From contig NZ_JAABRP010000025.1 of assembly GCF_011390875.1 (NCBI RefSeq), positions 1 to 34,530 of the forward strand: a stretch of 34,530 bases of DNA, written 5' to 3'. Positions 7,041 through 15,243 of the stretch are shown here, piece by piece; the first letter of the stretch is position 1; every line of letters begins with the position of its first letter. The position numbers were made by a program, and so were the translations under genes. The notes below the pieces were generated by a model. That model was not told the origin of the DNA. It made no database searches and saw only the letters and a list, made by a program, of their open reading frames with translations. This DNA comes from Thiocapsa sp. (GTDB taxonomy: Bacteria; Pseudomonadota; Gammaproteobacteria; Chromatiales; Chromatiaceae).

Positions 7041-7915
7041 CCGGCGATGATCCGCTCCAGTCGTTGTATCTCGCCATTGCGCGCTCTGATCAACCCGACG
7101 GAGCGCGCCGCATTGCCGAGCTTTGCGCGGCCGGTGTCCATCGCGATGCTGTGTTCGAGAACGGTTGCACGCCGCTGACCGAGGCCATCCAGGGCGGCAT
7201 GGGTAGCTCGCGCGCGGTTCAGGTGCTGCTCGCGCATGGCGCGGACCCGAACCGGCGCGATCGCAATGGCTGGACGCCGTGGGGCGCCTGTTTCGCGGCC
7301 CGCGACAATCCGGTGGTCGCCAAACGGCAACAGCGGATCGCCGATCTCTTGGTCGCTGCCGGAGCCGACCTCTTCGCCGTGGCCTATGGCGACCCGCGCG
7401 CGACCGCCGCTTTCCTCGCGCGTGATGCAGGCCATACGGCTCTCGCCGATGGGTTGCAGGCCGCGATGGACCGGGGCCGATCCGCCCCGCCATCCGAGCA
7501 ACCACCGGCACCCCATGCCAAGTTCGCGGCACTCGCCGAGCAGCATACCGCCGGTCCGAATGTCGGGTTGACGACCGAGGCCCTGATCCGGCAACTGGAG
7601 CTGTGGGATCAACGCTATGGCGTCACGGTCGGCGAGGTGACGGACAACGCCCTGCGGGTCACCTTCGCCAGTCTCCCACGCGACCTGTCCCGGTTGATCG
7701 CGTCGCTCGGTGCGCTATGCCCGGAGCTGCTCAAAGGCTACGGCGATGCAGCCGGTCTGGCGAGCGTCTCGGAGACGGCACAGCGCGAGGGCTGGTGGAC
7801 ACCGGCGGCGGCAAAGAAGATCGCGGCGGCCGACCCGGAAGACCCGAGCTTCATCGCATGGGCGCTGGGCCGATCGCTGAAGGCCACGCATTCGATCGCC
7901 TTGTGGTGGGACTGA
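7037..7915 (+). CDS. Ankyrin-repeat protein with C-terminal DUF4253 domain
   Basis: The start is ATG 7037, sharing ATGA with the previous stop; the 53 residues before it in the track are shadow. The 292-residue product has ankyrin-type repeats at about 10-130 (LYLAIARSDQPDGARRIAEL, NGCTPLTEAIQGG, AVQVLLAHGADPNRRDRNGW, IADLLVAAGADLFAVAYGD). A linker rich in Pro follows, then at about 180-292 a domain LELWDQRYGVTVGEVTDNAL, LPRDLSRLIASLGALCPELL, ending SIALWWD. That layout, with the terminal WWD, is characteristic of DUF4253. Both domain types are common in immunity proteins of polymorphic toxin loci and in other small accessory proteins. No toxin is seen here. There is no signal peptide, so it is probably cytoplasmic. 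Confidence 0.7.
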   Translation: MTGDDPLQSLYLAIARSDQPDGARRIAELCAAGVHRDAVFENGCTPLTEAIQGGMGSSRAVQVLLAHGADPNRRDRNGWTPWGACFAARDNPVVAKRQQRIADLLVAAGADLFAVAYGDPRATAAFLARDAGHTALADGLQAAMDRGRSAPPSEQPPAPHAKFAALAEQHTAGPNVGLTTEALIRQLELWDQRYGVTVGEVTDNALRVTFASLPRDLSRLIASLGALCPELLKGYGDAAGLASVSETAQREGWWTPAAAKKIAAADPEDPSFIAWALGRSLKATHSIALWWD

Positions 7916-7957
7916 GCCCATCCGGCAGATTCTGAGGATGATACGCGAGAAGCAGAT

Positions 7958-7986
7958 TTTATCCGGCCCTTTGGCCGTGCTATCTT
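7958..7986 (+). promoter_or_regulatory. Candidate vapBC promoter with palindromic operator
   Basis: A weak -35 (TTTATC, 7958-7963), 17-base spacer and -10 (TATCTT, 7981-7986) lie about 35 bases before vapB. The spacer contains the perfect inverted repeat CGGCC-CTTT-GGCCG (7964-7977). VapB antitoxins usually bind such palindromes in their own promoter, so this is the expected place for autoregulation. It rests on position and symmetry only. Confidence 0.4.
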
Positions 7987-8021
7987 TTAATGCAGGCAAA
8001 ATGATTTCAACAGGTGATGTC

Positions 8022-8300
8022 ATGGCGAGTTTGAGTGTGCGCGGGCTCAACGCAGAGACGGTCGCGACTCTGAAGTCGATGGCCAGCGAGGAGGGTTCCA
8101 GCGTGAATGCCCTGGTGTTGCGGCTGATCGATCAGGGGTTGGGAAAACTGCCTCGTCAGATCAAACGCCATCACGATCTCGATGCACTGATGGGCGCCTG
8201 GTCCGCCGAGGAAGCTGCGGCATTTGATGCAGTGTGCCGCGATTTCGAGCAGATCGATCCAGCGCTGTGGAGAGAGACCCTTGCGTCCGATCCTCATTGA
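8022..8300 (+). CDS. vapB: VapB-type antitoxin (ribbon-helix-helix)
   Basis: The start is placed at ATG 8022, preceded by AGGTGA, giving 92 residues. The 28 residues before it in the track belong to the promoter zone. MASLSVRGLNAETVATLKSM followed by ASEEGSSVNALVLRLIDQGL is a ribbon-helix-helix DNA-binding fold: a beta strand (ASLSVRGL) and two helices. The acidic C-terminal half (LMGAWSAEEAAAFDAVCRDF) would wrap the toxin. The stop lies inside the toxin gene, giving a 20-base overlap, the standard arrangement for co-translated toxin-antitoxin pairs. Confidence 0.82.
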   Translation: MASLSVRGLNAETVATLKSMASEEGSSVNALVLRLIDQGLGKLPRQIKRHHDLDALMGAWSAEEAAAFDAVCRDFEQIDPALWRETLASDPH

Positions 8301-8691
8301 TACGAATGCCTATGCTGCGTTCATGCGCGGCGATCCGGAGATCGGGCGTGTGGTCACCCACGCCGAACGGCTATGTCTCTGCATTACGGTTCTGGGCGAA
8401 TTGCTTGGCGGCTTTACCGCGGGTGGTCGCGAAGCGAAGAATCGTGCCGAGCTGGCCCAATTCATGGCTTCGCCGCGCGTGGCGCTACTTCCGATGACGA
8501 CCGACACGGCCGATCGCTACGCGCTGGTTTATGCGGGTTTGCGTCGTCGGGGGCGACCGATTCCGTCCAACGATCTGTGGATCGCCGCCAGTGCGCTGGA
8601 GCATGGAGCCAGCGTGATGACCCTCGACGAGCATTTTGATCAGGTCGAGGGGTTACGTGTCGGCAGACGGCTGGACGATTTTCTGCCCTGA
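8281..8691 (+). CDS. vapC: VapC-type PIN-domain toxin ribonuclease
   Basis: The true start is probably TTG at 8281 (read as Met: MRPILIDTNAYAAFMRGD); the 19 residues before it in the track are read from vapB in another frame. The product has 136 residues. PIN active-site acids are present in order: Asp in LIDTNAY, Glu in VLGELLGGF, Asp in SNDLWIAASALEHG and Asp in TLDEHFDQVEGL. These coordinate Mg2+ for cleavage of RNA (tRNA or rRNA in studied members), and VapB inhibits it. The gene looks intact. It is convergent with the brxC remnant, with only 5 bases between the two stops, so it stands exactly at the edge of that relic. Confidence 0.85.
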   Translation: MRPILIDTNAYAAFMRGDPEIGRVVTHAERLCLCITVLGELLGGFTAGGREAKNRAELAQFMASPRVALLPMTTDTADRYALVYAGLRRRGRPIPSNDLWIAASALEHGASVMTLDEHFDQVEGLRVGRRLDDFLP

Positions 8692-8696
8692 GCGAC

Positions 8697-10754
8697 CTAC
8701 CCACTCTTCTCGATCACGAAGCGCACCCGCGCCACGTCCTTGCCCTTGGTCAGCTCGGCGACGAAACCCTCGAAACGCTGTTTGATCTCGGCCGCCGTGC
8801 AGGGCGCGCCGCCGTCGGTGAGCGCCGAGAGCACAGCCGGGGTTCGGTGAGGACGACCCGCTCAAGTCCGCTCAGGATCTCCTGCAGGGCCTTGACGAAG
8901 GCGGGACCGATCGGGTCCGGTAGCTGCTCGCTGGCGAGAAACGCCTGCACAGCCGCGCGACCCTCCTGGCTGCTGGCCAGATCGATATTGGCGGCAACGG
9001 TCGGATCCGCCAGGTTCGTGAGCAGCGTCTTCGTCCAGCTCTTCACGAGATCGTCGAGCATGGTACCGAGGCGAGCGATCCGGTCGCCGGCCGTGGTCCC
9101 GGAAAACGGCTCCTCGACCGGACGGAAGGTGCAGTGCGGGCAGACGGGGGCGGTGTCCAGATCCTGTTTGGTGAGACTGAAACAGGTCTTCAAACCGAAA
9201 AGGCTGTTTTGGTAATCCTGGAGCTGCTGGGCCGGCATCGTCTCGACGGTCGCAAGCTGTTGCAGCTGCTTGAGCCGAGGATCCTGTCCGAGGCGGGCCT
9301 TGAGCTGATCGTCGGTCGCCCCGAGCCTCAGCCGGGCGTGACGGTCGAGGTAGACGTCGTGGTAGGCGGTCTTGAGCTGGGCGAGCGTCTGGCCCAGCAC
9401 GCGCTGGAAGCCGGCGTCGGCGCGGTGCTTGGGACTGGTGACCTTCGCCATCAGCTCGCCGCGCCGCTCGCGCATCTGCTCGATCCAGCAGCATCTCCAG
9501 GGCATCGAGCACCGCCGTGCCGAGCTGGCTCTTGACGCCGCCGGCAATCCAACGCAGCCCGTCTTGAGCCGCCTGCGCGCGATTCGCGCGCGTAATCGAC
9601 ATGCTGAAGATCGGGTAGTCGGGCGCGGTGTCGTTGAAGTACTGGCCGTTCTCGCGATTGAACGAGAGGAACTGCCTGCTCAAGGTCTTGAGGATCTCGC
9701 CCAGGACCGTCTCGACGGTGGTCTTGAGAAACTCGGCGTGGCGCTCCGGGAGCGGGAGCAGAAGGCACAGATCGTCGCGCAGCTCCTCGACGGTGGCGCC
9801 GATGAGGGCAAAGATATCACTGGTCGTCAGCCGATGGACCGCCAGCGCGTGGATGATCCGCAGCGCCGCGGACCGGTACTGGGGACGGGTGAAGGCTTGC
9901 TGAATCCGGGCTGCGAGGACATCGGCCTTCTCGATGACGTCGCGGATCTCGGGGATCGAGCGGAACGACGGATTGTCCTTGAGGTTCTGCCAGTAGGCAT
10001 CGTAGGCGATGAGGCCGGGCTCGTCGGTCGGCACCGCATCGGCGAGCAGACGACGAATCGCGGCGCTCAGCGTCTTGAGCACCTCGCGTTTCTACGCGAC
10101 ATAGACGCGCTCGAAGGTGTCGAGATAGACCGGGTGGACCGGAAACAGGCGGACGAACTCGTCCATCCGCTCATTCATCGCGCCGTAGAGCGGCGCGAAT
10201 GGCGTCAAATGCTCGCGCACCAGGGCCTGCTGTTGGGCGTCTTTCTTCAGGAGCCGTTCGACGACGACGTGGGCGACGTCCTCACGGGCGATGCGCATCA
10301 GCTCCTGCTCGTTGTTCGCGCGCAGATAGTCCAGCAGCTCGTCGAGGACGAAGAGCAGGCCCTGCTCGGGAAACCGGGTCGTGAATGCCGCCATCATGTC
10401 GCCAAACACGTCCTTATGGTTCTTGATCGCCTCCTCGGGCGGAACATCGAAGTCGATCCCGTGCGCCGCGAGCTGATCCTGAAGCGTCTCCATGACGAAC
10501 TGGCGCAGCGGCATGGACGAGTTGATCTCGGCACGGATGACGATGAACCGTCCGGCGATCGTGGCGGCCTTTTCGGCGACCTTCGGGTGCGTGATCAGGT
10601 CTGCGAAGTCGCCATGCTCGGCGATGGCGGAGATCACGGCCTGCAGGTGCGATTTGCCGGTCCCGTAGTTGCCGACGACCATGATGCCCTTGTTGTCGGA
10701 CGGGATCTCGAACTGGAGTTGCGAGAAGACGACGTCGATGAGCTGCTCGCTCAT
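8697..10754 (-). pseudogene. brxC: Remnant of brxC (BREX type 3 P-loop protein, DUF6079)
   Basis: Three track ORFs form one broken gene. The first opens MSEQLIDVVFSQLQFEIPSD with Walker A GNYGTGKSH and Walker B LLFVLDELLDYL, and ends at an in-frame amber codon (10092-10094) where the family has VEKREVLKTLS. The same frame continues MLKTLSAAIRRLLADAV, PGLIAYDAYW, RIIHALAVHRLTTSDI and NGQYF. NGQYF joins directly to APDYPIFSMSITRANRAQAA, skipping about 200 residues of the family sequence. A frameshift near 9480 and another deletion lead to AKVTSPKHRADAGFQRVL, SLFGLKTCFSLTKQDLD and the Cys pair CPHC. A last frameshift near 8850 gives [18 protein letters not shown] and FVIEKSG before the stop at 8697. 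About 690 codons remain of roughly 1200. BrxC is a core BREX ATPase; this copy cannot make a full product. Confidence 0.88.
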
Positions 10755-11154
10755 GCGAGATGAGCGAGCGGCCGTCGTAGTCACCCCGCCAGGTCGCGAC
10801 CAGTGTGCGGTTGCGCGAGAGGCTCTGCAGCAGACGCAACGGATTCTGTTGCAGATCAGGGTGAAAGAGCATCTCGATGTTGTCGAGCAGAACGACATCG
10901 CCGACCTGCTCGGCAAGGATGTCGTCCAGCATGCGGGCCACCCGCAGCGTGCGCTGACGGGCGGTCAGGTCGAGCAGTCGCTCGGCCAGGGCCAGGTTGA
11001 GGTTGACGATTGGCCAGCCATGCTTGGTCGCGAGATCGCGCAACGCGGTAGTCTTGCCGGTACGATGATGTCCGACGACGAGGATCAGCCGGTGGTAGAG
11101 CTGCGGTGCCTGCTTGACCTGCCGTTCGATGTCATACAGATGCGGACTTAACAT
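10755..11154 (-). pseudogene. brxF: Truncated brxF (BREX type 3 P-loop protein)
   Basis: Starting at ATG 11154 (MLSPHLYDIERQVKQAPQLY), with AGGGAGG about 9 bases upstream, the frame contains Walker A VVGHHRTGKTTALRDL, then GWPIVNLNLALAERLLDLTA, a Walker B-like VVLLDNIEMLF and LLQSLSRNRTLVATWRGDYDG. This matches BrxF, the small ATPase that opens BREX type 3 operons. Homology stops at about 10760, where the sequence passes into brxC lacking roughly its first 90 residues. One deletion therefore removed the brxF tail and the brxC head together. The ribosome site and start codon are intact, so a BrxF-like peptide with a random tail could still be made. pglX, brxH, pglZ and brxA are absent. Confidence 0.82.
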
Positions 11155-11775
11155 GGCTTGTTGCCTCCCTGGATCGCTTTTCCCGGCTTCAAAAGGCAAG
11201 TCGATGCCGCTTTAGGAAACGGCGTTCTTGCACCGATTTGCGCTCCTGAGTGCCCGAAGCAGAACCCAAGCCATTCATCGCTGCCCCGGCGGAGGCATAA
11301 AAAGTGGATTCCGGAACGCCTTTTTCGGCAGGTCATTGACCTGACAACATCGCGGACCGATCAGGCGGTGGCTTTCGATCGGCGTGAGGGTATCACCGGG
11401 TCAGGCTCTCTTGCATGCCGTCGGCGATCATTCCCGGCGATGCGAGGACATGCGGGATGTCTACATCGAGCCGATGCGATGTCGATCAGGTCTACCGAAG
11501 AGGAGTCTCACCATCTTCAGGAAGAAGAGATGTGGGCACGGAGTGCAGGAGTCAGTTTCGGTAACCCCGATCCGGTGCCCCGCCGGCCATAGGCACAGCA
11601 CGGGCACAGCCTGGGCACATGGCCCAAAACAGCATCTTCAGGTCAGTGTGCCCGGGATCTGGGCAGGAATCAGGGACGTTGTCGCGAAGTAAGACTTCAG
11701 GTTTCCGATGGCAGGAAACGATCGGCGTAGGCCGGTCGCGTGCCGAAGCGGTAACTACTTGAAAATGCTTTGAAT
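11155..11775. other. Gene-free region between the BREX remnant and tRNA-Arg
   Basis: About 620 bases with only short, unconvincing frames. I see no transposase, integrase or CRISPR unit. A stretch at 11590-11650 repeats GGGCACA-like words a few times (CACGGGCACAGCCTGGGCACA), too short and irregular for a named repeat. It may be decayed sequence left from the element that carried BREX. Confidence 0.4.
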
Positions 11776-11852
11776 TGGCGCGCCCGACAGGATTCGAACC
11801 TGTGACCCCAGCCTTCGGAGGGCTGTACTCTATCCATCTGAGCTACGGGCGC
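11776..11852 (-). tRNA. tRNA-Arg, anticodon CCG
   Basis: On the minus strand the gene reads GCGCCCG TAGCTCAGATGGATAGAG, with anticodon stem-loop CAGCC-CTCCGAA-GGCTG, variable loop GGTCA, T-arm CAGG-TTCGAAT-CCTG, acceptor 3' strand CGGGCGC, discriminator G and an encoded CCA. The seven-base acceptor stem pairs fully. The anticodon CCG in the loop CT-CCG-AA reads the Arg codon CGG, which is common in GC-rich genomes. The 3' end faces the accessory/BREX side of the window. Confidence 0.96.
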
Positions 11853-12010
11853 TTTGGGGATTTTCGCTGTCCGGAGTGTTGCGATTCGATGTGGAATCTA
11901 AGGTCCGGTTCAGCGAAGACCCTAAAGGATACTGCGATCCGCTGCGGTCGTCCATGCCGATATTGCGCCCGAGTTGTGCACGACCCGGCCTTCGGTCGAC
12001 CCGTCCGAGC

Positions 12011-14017
12011 TTACTCGACGTCGAGCATGCCCTTGAGCGCATGCAGATGGCTCAAGCCGCGGGCCTTGCGGTTCTCGGGAGTCTCGTCGCGCGCGTTGTC
12101 CCAGCGCAGCTGATCCTTGGGCAGCTCGGCGAGGAAGCGACTGGGCTCGCTGGTCACCCACTCGCCGTAGCGTTTGCGCCGACGGGTGAGTGTGAAGGTG
12201 AGTGTGCGCTGGGCGCGGGTGATGCCGACATAGGCAAGGCGGCGCTCCTCCTCGATGGTTTCTTCCTCGATGCTGGTGCGGTGCGGGAGCAGCTCTTCTT
12301 CCATGCCGACGAGGAAGACGTGCGGGAACTCCAGCCCCTTGGCCGCGTGCAGGGTCATGAGACTGACCCGGTCGCCGCCTTCGTCCTCGTCCTGGCGCTC
12401 CATGACGTCCATTAGGGTGAGATGGGTTGCCATCTCGGCGAGCGTCTTCTCCTGCAGCTCGCCCTTGTTGAGTGCGCCGAGCCAGTCGAGCAGATCGGTG
12501 ACGTTGGAGTATCGGCGGTCGGCGACGGCCTGGCTGGAGGCGTTCTCGCGCAGCCAGGCGGCGTAGTCGATCGTCTCGACCAGCGCGCGCATGGTCCCGA
12601 CGGGGTCGGTCTCGCCGCGACGGGCGTGCTCGGAGACCAACGCGGTGAAGGCGTAGAGGCGCTCGCGTTGGCGCTCGCTCAGGTGCTCGCCGAGACCCAG
12701 CTCGCTGCAGGCATCCAGGAGATGGACGCCGCGCTCGCGGGCATAGTTGGCGAGTTTCTCCAGGGTTGTCGGGCCGATCTCGCGCCGCGGGGTGTTGACG
12801 ATGCGCAGGAAGGCGGCATCGTCCTGCGGGTTGGCGATCAGGCGCAGGTAAGCCATGACGTCTTTGACCTCGGCGCGGGCGAAAAAGGACGTCCCGCCGC
12901 TGAGGACGTAGGGCACGTTGTGCTCACGCAGGGCCTTCTCGAAGGGACGAGCTTGATGGTTGCCGCGATAAAGGATGGCGATGTCGCCGAAATCGGCCGC
13001 TTCGGCGAACTTCAGATGCAGGATCTCGGAGACGACCTGCTCGGCTTCGTGGCCCTCGTCCTTGCAGTGCAGGACGCGCGGCGGCTCTCCAGGGCCGTGC
13101 TCGCTCCAGAGTCGCTTCTCGAAGACGTGTGGGTTGTTGGCGATCAGGGTGTTGGCAAGTCCGAGGATGCGCGCGCTGGAGCGATAGTTCTGCTCCAACA
13201 TGATGACCTTCAGATGCGGGTAATCGGTCTGCAGCCGGGCCAGGTTTTCGGGCCGCGCGCCGCGCCAGGCGTAGATGGATTGGTCGTCGTCGCCGACCAC
13301 GGTGAAGGCTGCCCGCGGTCCGACGAGCCGGCGGACCAGGTCGTATTGCGCCCCGTTGGTGTCCTGGTACTCGTCCACCAGTAGATAGCGGATCCGCCCC
13401 TGCCAGGTCTCGCGCAGCTCCGCATGCTCGGCGAGCATCCGGGCCGGGCCCAGGATGAGGTCGTCGAAATCGACCGCGTTGTAGGCACGCAGACTGCGCT
13501 CGTAGTCGGCGTAGAACGCGGCGAGCCGGGCCTCGAAGTCGTCTTCGGCCAGGCTTTCGGCCTGCTCGGGGTCGATCAGGTCGTTCTTCCAACGCGAGAT
13601 GCGGTGTTGGATGGCTGCCGGGCTGAAGGCATCACCGCCCCTGGTGTGGCGCAGATGCTCCTTGATCAGCGCCTCGGCGTCTTGGGCGTCGAGGAGCGAG
13701 AAGCGCGGCCGCAGGCCGGCGCACTCCGGGTGTCGACGCAGCATGTCGAGCCCCAGCGTATGGAAGGTGGAGATGGTCAGGCCGCGCGTCTCGGCGCCCC
13801 TGGTCCGGCTACCGACGCGCTCGCGCATCTCGCGCGCGGCTTTGTTGGTGAAGGTGAGGGCGCAAATGTGGCGCGGCGAGATCCCGCCTTGACCGATGAG
13901 GTGGGCGATCTTGCGGGTGATAACACGGGTCTTGCCGGATCCGGCGCCGGCCAGGACCAGGAGAGGCCCGGCGGTGTAGTGCACCGCTTCGAGTTGTCGG
14001 GGGTTGAGTCCGGTCAT
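12011..14017 (-). CDS. rep: ATP-dependent DNA helicase Rep
   Basis: A 668-residue SF1A 3'-5' helicase that helps replication forks pass bound proteins. It begins [20 protein letters not shown] with Walker A AGAGSGKT (23-30), motif Ia [28 protein letters not shown], Walker [11 protein letters not shown], motif [23 protein letters not shown], motif [10 protein letters not shown], motif [21 protein letters not shown] and motif [16 protein letters not shown]. The length and [15 protein letters not shown] match Rep rather than UvrD (about 720 residues with a longer C-terminus). It is transcribed toward the tRNA-Arg gene, 158 bases away, and diverges from the DUF2782 gene. No lesion is visible. Confidence 0.93.
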   Translation of the reverse strand: MTGLNPRQLEAVHYTAGPLLVLAGAGSGKTRVITRKIAHLIGQGGISPRHICALTFTNKAAREMRERVGSRTRGAETRGLTISTFHTLGLDMLRRHPECAGLRPRFSLLDAQDAEALIKEHLRHTRGGDAFSPAAIQHRISRWKNDLIDPEQAESLAEDDFEARLAAFYADYERSLRAYNAVDFDDLILGPARMLAEHAELRETWQGRIRYLLVDEYQDTNGAQYDLVRRLVGPRAAFTVVGDDDQSIYAWRGARPENLARLQTDYPHLKVIMLEQNYRSSARILGLANTLIANNPHVFEKRLWSEHGPGEPPRVLHCKDEGHEAEQVVSEILHLKFAEAADFGDIAILYRGNHQARPFEKALREHNVPYVLSGGTSFFARAEVKDVMAYLRLIANPQDDAAFLRIVNTPRREIGPTTLEKLANYARERGVHLLDACSELGLGEHLSERQRERLYAFTALVSEHARRGETDPVGTMRALVETIDYAAWLRENASSQAVADRRYSNVTDLLDWLGALNKGELQEKTLAEMATHLTLMDVMERQDEDEGGDRVSLMTLHAAKGLEFPHVFLVGMEEELLPHRTSIEEETIEEERRLAYVGITRAQRTLTFTLTRRRKRYGEWVTSEPSRFLAELPKDQLRWDNARDETPENRKARGLSHLHALKGMLDVE

Positions 14018-14191
14018 GCAGGGTCCTGTGGCGTGAAGGCGACCCGGTCGGCGTATCGCGCGAGGTTGCCTCCGGTTCGGGCCGTCAAAGATACCCGATC
14101 GGCCCGGGTCAAGTGCGTGTCCGGATGAGGCAATCCGGATGCGTTCGTACTACCATGCAGGTCTTTCAATCGACGGTGAGATGGTGGCCCC

Positions 14192-14542
14192 GTGACGAGA
14201 ACGATCCTGCTGACGATCCCGCTGCTGCTCTGCCTCGGGACAGCGTACGCGCAAGAGGAGCAGCCGGCGGCTGCCGGAGGCGGCTTTCTGGAGGCGCCGA
14301 CGGTGATTCCGTCTCCGATCACCGGCGAGCCGGTGGAGCCCGAGATCACCATCATCGAATCCGGCGACGATGTGATCTACGAGTACCGGATCCGCGGGGT
14401 GCTCTATATGGTCCGGATCCAACCCCAGTTCGGACCGCCCTACTTTCTCTTCGACAGCAACGGCGACGGGATCCTGGACATGCAGGAGAATGCGGCGAAC
14501 AACGTCTCGATCCCGCAGTGGGTCCTCTTCGAATGGAATTGA
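14192..14542 (+). CDS. DUF2782-family exported protein
   Basis: A 116-residue protein from a GTG start at 14192 with GGTGAG about 10 bases upstream. The signal peptide is MTRTILLTIPLLLCLGTAYA followed by QEE. The mature protein has a Pro/Ala linker, then IIESGDDVIYEYRIRGVLYM, VRIQPQFGPPYFLFDSNGDG and IPQWVLFEWN, the typical core of DUF2782: a short periplasmic beta-rich domain of unknown function. DSNGDGILD resembles a single EF-hand-like calcium loop. In pseudomonads the DUF2782 gene sits beside polA; here polA is 4 kb away with the TRAP and glycosyltransferase genes between. It diverges from rep. Confidence 0.8.
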   Translation: MTRTILLTIPLLLCLGTAYAQEEQPAAAGGGFLEAPTVIPSPITGEPVEPEITIIESGDDVIYEYRIRGVLYMVRIQPQFGPPYFLFDSNGDGILDMQENAANNVSIPQWVLFEWN

Positions 14543-14667
14543 GGTCGCACTTGGGCTGACACGTCGATGTCGAGTCCGCGGGCGATTCAGCCGCCGGTCG
14601 TTCGGGCCGATCGGATGAATCGCCCGATCTGTCTGTTTCTCGGTGATCCGGACGCTTGGAGCCCCGC

Positions 14668-15243
14668 ATGAAGAACCAACCCCCGCCGCGCGGTCGGGCG
14701 CACATCCTTGTTCTGGCCGATCGGATCGACGCCTTCGTCCGACGGATCGGCGAGTGGGCAACCTGGCTTTCGCTTGCCATGGTGCTGGTCACCTTCGCCG
14801 TGGTGGTGCTGCGCTATGCGTTCGACATCGGCTCGATTGCGCTGCAGGAGTCGGTGACCTACATGCACTCCGTTCTCTTCATGCTCGGCATCGCCTATAC
14901 GCTTGGGCGCAACGGCCATGTGCGGGTCGATATTCTCTACGAACGTTTCTCGCGCCGCGCGCGTGCGCGGGTCGATCTGATCGGTACGCTCCTGCTGCTG
15001 ATCCCCGTGTGCGTGCTGATCATCTGGCTCGGCTGGGCCTACGTCGCGGAGTCATGGCGTGTACAAGAGGCCTCGCGCGAGACCGGCGGCCTTCCCGCGG
15101 TCTACCTGCTGAAGAGCCTGATCCTGATCATGCCGATCCTGCTGTTGGCGCAGGGCCTGTCCAATGCGCTGCGCAATTGGCTTTTCTTGGCCGGGATGGA
15201 GGAGGCGCTGCCGCCCTCTGACGGGGAGATCGGTCGTGCATGA
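14668..15243 (+). CDS. dctQ: TRAP transporter small permease (DctQ family)
   Basis: The start is taken as ATG 14668 (MKNQPPPRGRAHILVLADRI) with GGAG six bases upstream; the TTG four codons earlier is unlikely. The 191-residue protein has four membrane spans: WLSLAMVLVTFAVVVLRYAF, VTYMHSVLFMLGIAYTLG, LLLLIPVCVLIIWLGWAYVA and SLILIMPILLLAQGLS. The block GRNGHVRVDILYERFSRRAR is the DctQ signature after the second span. With DctM it forms the Na+-coupled inner-membrane part of a tripartite transporter for organic acids or similar anions. No substrate-binding protein gene adjoins it, so the substrate cannot be inferred. Confidence 0.87.
   Translation: MKNQPPPRGRAHILVLADRIDAFVRRIGEWATWLSLAMVLVTFAVVVLRYAFDIGSIALQESVTYMHSVLFMLGIAYTLGRNGHVRVDILYERFSRRARARVDLIGTLLLLIPVCVLIIWLGWAYVAESWRVQEASRETGGLPAVYLLKSLILIMPILLLAQGLSNALRNWLFLAGMEEALPPSDGEIGRA

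Noticed and set aside
9372-10763. 463-residue plus-strand ORF
   Set aside because: It is antisense to the brxC remnant. It is longer than any remaining sense frame, but the sense translations match BrxC segment after segment and this frame matches nothing.
11590-11650. Possible short CRISPR-like or tandem repeat (GGGCACA words)
   Set aside because: The units are too short and unevenly spaced, with no constant repeat or spacer length.
12422-13384. 320-residue plus-strand ORF
   Set aside because: It is antisense to rep, with low-information Gly/Val/Asp/Leu text.
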